A model generated the notes under the pieces. It searched no databases, was not told where the DNA came from, and was given only the letters and a program-made list of their open reading frames with translations. A program made the position numbers and the translations under genes. A stretch of DNA of 10,550 nt, taken from the NCBI GenBank assembly GCA_050115015.1, contig JASFRI010000127.1, positions 1-10,550 on the forward strand, in the 5' to 3' direction. Below are positions 6,084 to 10,550 of the stretch, piece after piece (position 1 is the stretch's first letter; each line of letters begins with the position of its first letter). Origin of the DNA: JASFRI01 sp050115015. GTDB lineage: Bacteria; Acidobacteriota; Polarisedimenticolia; CBDVAL01.

Positions 6084-7519
6084 GGCGAACGGTGCGGTGG
6101 GCCCGGCTCCTCCCCGTGCTGCTCGCCGGGTCGCTCCCGGCGGCCGCCTCGGAGGGGAGCCACGCCGGTGCGGTTCCCGTGGGGGAGCTGCTCCCCCTGT
6201 GGAGCGTCCTCCCCTTCGTGGGGATCCTGCTGTCCATTGCCCTGTTCCCGCTGCTGGCACCCCACTTCTGGCACCGCCACTACCCCAAGGTGTCCGCGGC
6301 CTGGGCCATCGTCTTCGGGGCCCCCTTCCTGCTGGCGTACGGCTCGACGGCGGCGCACGAGATCCTGCACATCTACCTGGCGGACTACATCCCCTTCATC
6401 ATTCTCCTGTGGGGGCTGTTCACCACCGCGGGGGGGATCGTCGTGCGCGGCAACCTGGCGGGAACCCCCCGGGTCAACACCCTCCTGCTGCTGATCGGGA
6501 CGGCCCTGGCCTCCTGGGTGGGAACCACCGGCGCCGCCATGCTCCTGATCCGCCCGATCCTGCGCGCGAACGCCAGACGCCAGCACCGGATGCACACCGT
6601 GGTCTTCTTCATCTTCCTGGTCGCGAACGTCGGCGGCTCCCTCACGCCCCTGGGGGATCCGCCCCTCTTCCTCGGCTTCCTCCACGGCGTCCCGTTCTTC
6701 TGGACGTTCCACCTCATCTTCCAGATGGCCCTCGTCTCGGCGCTGCTGCTCGGGGTGTTCTTCGTCATCGACACGCTCTACTATCGCAGGGAGGGCCGCC
6801 CGTCGGGAGCCCCGGATCCCAGCGACCCCACGCCTCTCGGGGTCGTGGGCCTGGTCAACGTGCCGTTCCTCGCGGGGATCGTGGGAGCCGTCCTCGCATC
6901 GGGCATCTGGGAGTTCGGCGCGATCGACGTGATGGGAGTTCCCGTCACGTTGCAGAACCTGGCCCGAGACGGCATCATCGTCCTGATGGGGATCCTCTCC
7001 CTGGTGTTCACGCCGCGGGGCCTGCGCCGCGAGAACGGGTTCAGCTGGGAGCCGATCCGGGAGGTCGCCGTTCTGTTCGCCGGCATCTTCATGACCATCG
7101 TCCCGGCGCTGGCCATCCTCAAGGCCGGCGAGCAGGGGCATCTGGCCTTCCTGGTGCGCGCGGTGCGCGAGCCCTGGCACTACTTCTGGGCCGTCGGCGG
7201 GCTCTCCTCCTTCCTGGACAACGCCCCCACGTATCTCACGTTCTTCAACACCCAGCTGGGCCGGTTCTACCCGGGCATTCCGGAGGCGGTTGCCGTCCCG
7301 CGCCTGTGTGCGGAGAATACCATCTACCTGAAGGCCCTCTCCTCGGGGGCCGTCTTCATGGGAGCGAACACCTACATCGGCAACGCGCCGAACTTCATGG
7401 TCAAGTCGATCGCCGAGGAGGCGGGGGTGGCGATGCCCTCGTTCTTCGGGTACATCCTCCGGTGGTCGCTCCCGGTGCTCCTCCCGATCTTCGTCCTCGT
7501 GACGTGGGTCTTCTACTGA
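6080..7519 (+). CDS. CitMHS_2-like sodium:proton antiporter / ion transporter
   Basis: This 479-residue inner-membrane protein of the ion transporter (IT) superfamily resembles the CitMHS_2 group, usually annotated as sodium:proton antiporters, with the relatives NhaD, ArsB and citrate transporters. About 11-12 hydrophobic segments are visible. Key motifs are ANVGGSLTPLGDPPLFLGF (182-200), SSFLDNAPTYLTFF (376-389) and GANTYIGNAPNFM (428-440); the last two match the paired D-N and G-N hairpin motifs of NhaD/ArsB. The N-terminus VRRTVRWARLLPVLLAG... followed by PAAASEG looks like a cleavable signal or signal anchor, as in several members. GTG 6080 shares bases with the fabI stop TGA (4-bp GTGA overlap), which implies translational coupling; the only SD-like sequence is GGGG (6074-6077). 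The ion carried is inferred from family annotation and not proven; citrate or another anion remains possible. It lies between fabI and an unknown gene in one transcription unit. Confidence 0.87.
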   Translation: MRRTVRWARLLPVLLAGSLPAAASEGSHAGAVPVGELLPLWSVLPFVGILLSIALFPLLAPHFWHRHYPKVSAAWAIVFGAPFLLAYGSTAAHEILHIYLADYIPFIILLWGLFTTAGGIVVRGNLAGTPRVNTLLLLIGTALASWVGTTGAAMLLIRPILRANARRQHRMHTVVFFIFLVANVGGSLTPLGDPPLFLGFLHGVPFFWTFHLIFQMALVSALLLGVFFVIDTLYYRREGRPSGAPDPSDPTPLGVVGLVNVPFLAGIVGAVLASGIWEFGAIDVMGVPVTLQNLARDGIIVLMGILSLVFTPRGLRRENGFSWEPIREVAVLFAGIFMTIVPALAILKAGEQGHLAFLVRAVREPWHYFWAVGGLSSFLDNAPTYLTFFNTQLGRFYPGIPEAVAVPRLCAENTIYLKALSSGAVFMGANTYIGNAPNFMVKSIAEEAGVAMPSFFGYILRWSLPVLLPIFVLVTWVFY

Positions 7520-7535
7520 GACACAGGGCAGGGAC

Positions 7536-8120
7536 ATGGCCGAGCGATATCACGAGGTGGTGATCGAGGGAGCCCGGGGCCGGGCGTACGGGTTCGTCGA
7601 GGGTTTCCTGGTCGCCCGCGGGATGGTCGGGCGCATGTACGAGATGGAGTCGGAAAAATTCGACTGCTCCCCCCTGCGGGAACGGGTGCGGGAATTGTTT
7701 CACCCGTCGGACCAGACCTACCACACCCTGGTGCCGGGGAACGAACTGCCGGTCATCCGGCTGGCGGCCGCCGAGGCCCAGGCGCGCGGCCTGAAGGTCG
7801 CGATCCACGACGAACGCCCCGTGGAGGGGGTCCGCTTCCGCTTCTCCTTCCGGATCTACTCCCGTCCGTACGCCGCCCGCATTCGCGGCTGGTTCGAGAA
7901 CCCGCCGGAGGGGGCGACCCTGAGCGAGGACGCGAGCTTCGACGAGACCACCAACCCGGAGGGGGCGGGGGTGGAGGCCTACGCCCCGGCCCACGAGTAC
8001 GAGCTCGCCGGGCAGGGAGCCGTGAGCGGGAACGTGGACGGCGTGATCGAGCTCTACCGCCGCTGCCGCACGGAGGAGCTCGTGCACCTGCATCCCCTCG
8101 AGCTGCTGATCGAGGGCTGA
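7536..8120 (+). CDS. Uncharacterised 194-residue soluble protein
   Basis: I do not recognise this family. It starts with ATG 7536, 16 bases after the antiporter stop, with AGGG (7525-7528) seven bases before it, and is probably the last gene of the fabI operon. The protein is hydrophilic with no signal peptide or membrane segment, so cytoplasmic. A likely beta-rich core lies near 107-125 (VRFRFSFRIYSRPYAARIR). The N-terminal segment HEVVIEGARGRAYGFVEGF (6-24) and a late segment HEYELAGQGAVSGNVDGV (152-169) look alike: both begin H-E, have a Gly at the seventh place, and carry a G-[FN]-V-[ED]-G step, suggesting two related halves. It contains a single cysteine in the first half and one near the end, and no recognisable catalytic motif. 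Codon use and GC content match the neighbours, so it is a genuine gene. It converges with etfA, 9 bp away. Confidence 0.8.
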   Translation: MAERYHEVVIEGARGRAYGFVEGFLVARGMVGRMYEMESEKFDCSPLRERVRELFHPSDQTYHTLVPGNELPVIRLAAAEAQARGLKVAIHDERPVEGVRFRFSFRIYSRPYAARIRGWFENPPEGATLSEDASFDETTNPEGAGVEAYAPAHEYELAGQGAVSGNVDGVIELYRRCRTEELVHLHPLELLIEG

Positions 8121-8129
8121 CGGCAGGGG

Positions 8130-9107
8130 CTATCCCCGGGCCTCCTGGACGGCGCGGGTCAGCGCCGGCAGGACCTCGAACAGGTCCCCGACGACGCCCA
8201 CGTCGGCGACCTGGAAGATCGGGGCGTCCGCGTCGCGGTTGATGGCGATGATGTAGCCGGACCCCTTCATCCCGGCCGTGTGCTGGATCGCGCCGGAGAT
8301 CCCGGCCGCGATGTAGAGCTTCGGGGCCACCGTGACGCCGCTGGATCCGACCTGATGCTCCGGCGGAAGCCACCCCGCATCGGTGACCGGGCGGGATGCC
8401 CCCACCTGCCCCGACAGGGCGGCGGCCAGGTCCTTGACGACCTGGAACTTCTCGGCGTCCCCGAGGCCCCGTCCGCCCGAGACGATCACGTCCGCCTGGG
8501 TCAGGTCCACGCCGCCGGACTCGCCCGTCCGGACCTCCACGAAGCGGGTGCGGAGCTCCGGGGCGTCCCCCGCGGCCACCTTCCGCGCCGTGCCCGCCGG
8601 GGCTTCCTCCGCCGGCGCCTGCGATCCCTTCTGCACCGTGGCGAGAAAGGGGGGCGGTCCGTCCACCGTCAGCTGCACCTGGAACTTGCCGGTGAACGCC
8701 TTGCGGACGAAGACCGGCGCGCCGTCGTCGACCGCGATCTCCGTGACCTCCGTGGCCACGGGCACCCCCAGCGCCGCCCCCAGCCGGGGCAGCACGTCCC
8801 AGCCCAGGGGGCCGTGCGCCGCCAGGACCATCCAGGGCTTTTCCTCCCCCAGGATGCGCTCCAGGGCCGTGCCCCACCCATCCTGGGTGTAGCTCTCCAG
8901 GAACGGAGCGTCCGCCAGCAGGACCTCACCCCCCCCGGCGGCCGCCAGGGCCTGCGCCGTCGCCTCGATCCCCGATCCGAGCAGCAGGGCGCCCACCTCC
9001 TTCCCCGTCGCCGCCGCGAGGCGGTGCGCCATCCCCAGCAGCTCGAGGGTTCCGGGACGCAGCTCGCCCCCCTCGTGCTCCGCCAGTACGAGAATCCGAT
9101 CTCCCAT
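8130..9107 (-). CDS. etfA: Electron transfer flavoprotein alpha subunit
   Basis: This 325-residue protein is the FAD-binding subunit of ETF, a soluble heterodimer that takes electrons from acyl-CoA or other flavin dehydrogenases and passes them to ETF:quinone oxidoreductase. Residues 1-185 form the variable N-terminal domain, shaped for contact with EtfB. Residues 205-325 are the conserved FAD domain: VSGGRGLGDAEKF (209-221), GASRPVTDAGWLP (236-248), HQVGSSGVTVAPKLYIAAGI (251-270), SGAIQHTAGM (271-280) and IINRD-like IAINRDADAPIFQVADVG (287-304). ATG 9107 has GGAGG about 6 bases upstream. It directly follows etfB (18 bases apart) in one operon. No dehydrogenase or quinone reductase gene is adjacent, so the electron donor is unknown. 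Length and motifs are complete; the subunit call is firm. Confidence 0.95.
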   Translation of the reverse strand: MGDRILVLAEHEGGELRPGTLELLGMAHRLAAATGKEVGALLLGSGIEATAQALAAAGGGEVLLADAPFLESYTQDGWGTALERILGEEKPWMVLAAHGPLGWDVLPRLGAALGVPVATEVTEIAVDDGAPVFVRKAFTGKFQVQLTVDGPPPFLATVQKGSQAPAEEAPAGTARKVAAGDAPELRTRFVEVRTGESGGVDLTQADVIVSGGRGLGDAEKFQVVKDLAAALSGQVGASRPVTDAGWLPPEHQVGSSGVTVAPKLYIAAGISGAIQHTAGMKGSGYIIAINRDADAPIFQVADVGVVGDLFEVLPALTRAVQEARG

Positions 9108-9125
9108 CAGCCGCCTCCGTGGCGC

Positions 9126-9899
9126 TCAGATCACGCCGGTCTTCTCGCGGATGCGCTTCACCAGCTCTGCCGCGATCTCGTCGGTGCTCCCGCTGAGGAT
9201 CTCCCCCCCCTCCCCCTTGGGGGGCAGCTCCAGCTTCCGGACCTTCATCCGATCGCCGCCCTCGACGCCCAGCTCGGCGGCCTGGACCACCCGGACCTCC
9301 TTGCGCTTCGCCGCCATGATCCCCTTCAGGGACGCGTATCGCGGCTCGTTCATCCCGGTCTGCACCGAGATCACCGCGGGGAGCTGGAGGTCGACAACCT
9401 GCACGCGGTTGTTCTCCAGCTCGCGCTCGACGCGGACCGAGCCGCCGTCGTCCGAGGCGGTCAGGCGGACGATGCCGGTGGCGCAGGGAAGCTCGAGGAG
9501 ACGGGCGAGGAGCGGCCCGACCTGTCCGAAGTTGTCGTCCTCGGTCTGCAGGCCCGTGAACACCAGGTCGAACGACTCCTCCCGCACCGCCGCCTGCAGG
9601 AGGCGGGCGACCGTCAGCGGATCGCCGTGGTCGCGGTCGTCGCGGACGTGGATCGCCCGGTCGGCCCCCATCGCCAGGGCGGTCTTGATCGCCTGGCTGA
9701 CCCGGTCCGGCCCCAGGGAGATCGCGACCACCTCGCCACCACCGGCGTCCTTGAGCCGCAGCGCCTCCTCGAGCGCATAGCGGTCGTAGTCGTTGATCTG
9801 GAACGAGAGGTTCTCGGTCTCCACCCAGGTCCCGTCGCCGCGGATGCGGAAGGTCGAGTCCTTGTCCGGAACCTGCTTCAGGCAAACCAGGATCTTCAT
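9126..9899 (-). CDS. etfB: Electron transfer flavoprotein beta subunit
   Basis: This 257-residue partner of EtfA helps hold AMP (or a second FAD in bifurcating forms) and carries the recognition loop that docks dehydrogenases. Evidence: N-terminus MKILVCLKQVPDKDSTFRI, FSFQ-like NLSFQINDYDRYALEEALRL (30-49), nucleotide loop TGLQTEDDNFGQVGP (115-129), and the signature NEPRYASLKGIMAAKRKEV (184-202), whose basic end corresponds to the recognition loop. The nucleotide loop has the EDDNFGQVG form and lacks the DTAQVG pattern I associate with bifurcating ETFs, which leans towards an ordinary electron carrier; this is inference only. ATG 9899 is the natural start; its ribosome binding site is a modest GGGG. 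A promoter lies 40-70 bases upstream. Gene order etfB-etfA is the common one. Confidence 0.95.
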   Translation of the reverse strand: MKILVCLKQVPDKDSTFRIRGDGTWVETENLSFQINDYDRYALEEALRLKDAGGGEVVAISLGPDRVSQAIKTALAMGADRAIHVRDDRDHGDPLTVARLLQAAVREESFDLVFTGLQTEDDNFGQVGPLLARLLELPCATGIVRLTASDDGGSVRVERELENNRVQVVDLQLPAVISVQTGMNEPRYASLKGIMAAKRKEVRVVQAAELGVEGGDRMKVRKLELPPKGEGGEILSGSTDEIAAELVKRIREKTGVI

Positions 9900-9939
9900 G
9901 CCGTACCCCGTCTTGTGGAGGATGTCATCTGTCGGGCCG

Positions 9940-9968
9940 AGGATAGCGTAGATACGGGCCGATTCCAA
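9940..9968 (-). promoter_or_regulatory. Probable promoter of etfBA
   Basis: On the minus strand TTGGAA (9963-9968), a 17-base spacer, then TATCCT (9940-9945): each hexamer matches the consensus at four of six positions with ideal spacing. Transcription would begin near 9933, about 34 bases before the etfB ATG. It lies in the 89-bp gap after the metallohydrolase gene, so etfBA need not depend on readthrough from upstream. Confidence 0.45.
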
Positions 9969-9988
9969 ACCCGCGATTCCGCCCCGGC

Positions 9989-10474
9989 TCAGTCCCCGAA
10001 CAGCCGTCGCTGCGAGGGTCGCGACCGGACGGTTGGGTGGGCCGCGGCGCGGCGCATCTCCGCGAGGAAGCTCTCCCGTTCCTCCGGGGTGACGCCGCAG
10101 GCGGTGACCGGCGCCGGCGACCGGGCCCCGGGCCGGTAGATCCCCTGCCGCCGGGACCACGCCAGGACCTCTTCCAGGAAGCGCCGGAAGCGCGGTCCGT
10201 GGTTGAAATGACGCAGGTGGGACAGCTCGTGGCAGAGGGTGTGCACCAGGCTGGAGTACTTCAGCGCCGTGCCCCGGCGGGCGTGTTCCAGACGGATCTT
10301 GATCAGTCCGTCCTCGTAGCAGATGCCGTAGTGGGACGCCGTCCGGTGCTCCGGGACGATCGAGCGGTAGATCAGACCGAAGTGGCCCGCGATGCGCACC
10401 GCATCGGCGTTGAGACGGCGCATCAGTCCGTCCGCCACGCCGGCGTCCAGCTCCCTCGGCCTGTCCATCGTCAT
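9989..10474 (-). CDS. HExxH zinc metallohydrolase (YgjP/SprT/WLM-like)
   Basis: This 161-residue cytoplasmic protein is built around HTLCHELSHLRHFNHGPRF (78-96). His82, Glu83 and His86 form the HExxH zinc site, and His92 in NHGPRF is the likely third ligand. This spacing, and the HGPRF that follows, is typical of small minigluzincins such as YgjP-like (DUF45), SprT-like and Wss1/WLM proteins, some of which act as proteases on DNA-protein crosslinks; the exact family and substrate are not settled. The first 75 residues carry strands that lead into the active-site helix (GLIKIRLEHARRGTALKYSSLVH). The tail after 115 is basic and probably disordered. ATG 10474 is preceded closely by GGGGGAG; ATG 10468 two codons later has a better spacing to it and is an equally good start. 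It is in the same direction as etfBA, 89 bp upstream, with a separate promoter between. Confidence 0.82.
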   Translation of the reverse strand: MTMDRPRELDAGVADGLMRRLNADAVRIAGHFGLIYRSIVPEHRTASHYGICYEDGLIKIRLEHARRGTALKYSSLVHTLCHELSHLRHFNHGPRFRRFLEEVLAWSRRQGIYRPGARSPAPVTACGVTPEERESFLAEMRRAAAHPTVRSRPSQRRLFGD

Positions 10475-10492
10475 CGGCTCCCCCGCGGGGTC

Positions 10493-10498
10493 ATTCTA
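10493..10498 (-). promoter_or_regulatory. Possible -10 of the metallohydrolase promoter
   Basis: TAGAAT on the minus strand matches the -10 consensus at five of six positions and stands out in GC-rich sequence. It would start transcription near 10486, leaving a leader of about 12 bases before ATG 10474. No convincing -35 is found at 16-18 bases upstream, where the sequence is a GC palindrome. Confidence 0.35.
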
Positions 10499-10500
10499 CC

Positions 10501-10518
10501 CCGGCGCGCGGGCGCCGG
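10501..10518. repeat. GC-rich palindrome at the metallohydrolase promoter
   Basis: CCGGCGC (10501-10507), loop GCGG, then GCGCCGG (10512-10518): a perfect 7-bp inverted repeat directly upstream of the TAGAAT box. It could be an operator, or a stem ending an upstream transcript on either strand. There is no U-tract on either side, so it is not a standard rho-independent terminator. The remaining 32 bases to the window edge hold nothing I recognise. Confidence 0.3.
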
Positions 10519-10550
10519 CTTCCTTGCCGGGGTTCGCGGGGAGGTGCTAT

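Noticed and set aside
8125..8137. GGGG-CTAT-CCCC hairpin between the convergent genes as a bidirectional terminator
   Set aside because: The stem is only four pairs and has no U-tract; it also overlaps the etfA stop codon and is likely chance.
9961..9980. Direct repeat GATTCC at 9961-9966 and 9975-9980 upstream of etfB
   Set aside because: Two copies of six bases, 14 apart, are too short to distinguish from chance, though one overlaps the putative -35.

Overview
The window is very GC-rich, with almost every third codon position G or C. It is densely packed with ordinary bacterial genes and has short intergenic gaps. Sigma70-like promoter hexamers, clear GGAGG ribosome binding sites, a FabI-type enoyl reductase, a CitMHS_2-like antiporter and an exosortase of the XrtH type together suggest the chromosome of a high-GC Gram-negative bacterium, probably a proteobacterium and perhaps an uncultured one. 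I cannot name the species. No rRNA, tRNA, CRISPR array, insertion sequence or phage gene was seen.

Layout, left to right. (a) 1-117, minus: the first 39 codons of an exported protein, cut by the window edge. (b) 118-276: a divergent promoter region with an inverted repeat inside the spacer of the rightward promoter. (c) 277-1752, plus: a sodium:solute symporter. (d) 1781-4963, minus: a compact operon, in transcription order an M24 metallopeptidase (Xaa-Pro peptidase type), an XrtH-like exosortase, and a membrane protein with a C-terminal TPR array. The first two genes are 5 bp apart and the last two overlap. (e) 4964-5303: a 340-bp divergent promoter region with a long leader in front of fabI. 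(f) 5304-8120, plus: fabI, a CitMHS_2-type ion antiporter overlapping it by 4 bp, and an unrecognised 194-residue soluble protein. (g) 8130-9899, minus: etfB then etfA (electron transfer flavoprotein), with their own promoter. (h) 9989-10474, minus: a small HExxH zinc metallohydrolase, followed by a possible promoter and a GC-rich palindrome up to the window edge.

The most unusual block is the M24 / XrtH / TPR-membrane-protein operon. The exosortase keeps its Cys-Arg-His catalytic set. The partner protein looks like an XrtH-associated membrane protein that carries about seven TPR repeats and four late cysteines, which suggests a substrate-handling platform outside the membrane. No IPTL-CTERM-type substrate is visible in the window, so any substrates would be encoded elsewhere. 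The rest is housekeeping metabolism and transport (fatty acid elongation, electron transfer from flavin dehydrogenases, ion and solute transport), with one family of unknown function linked to fabI.
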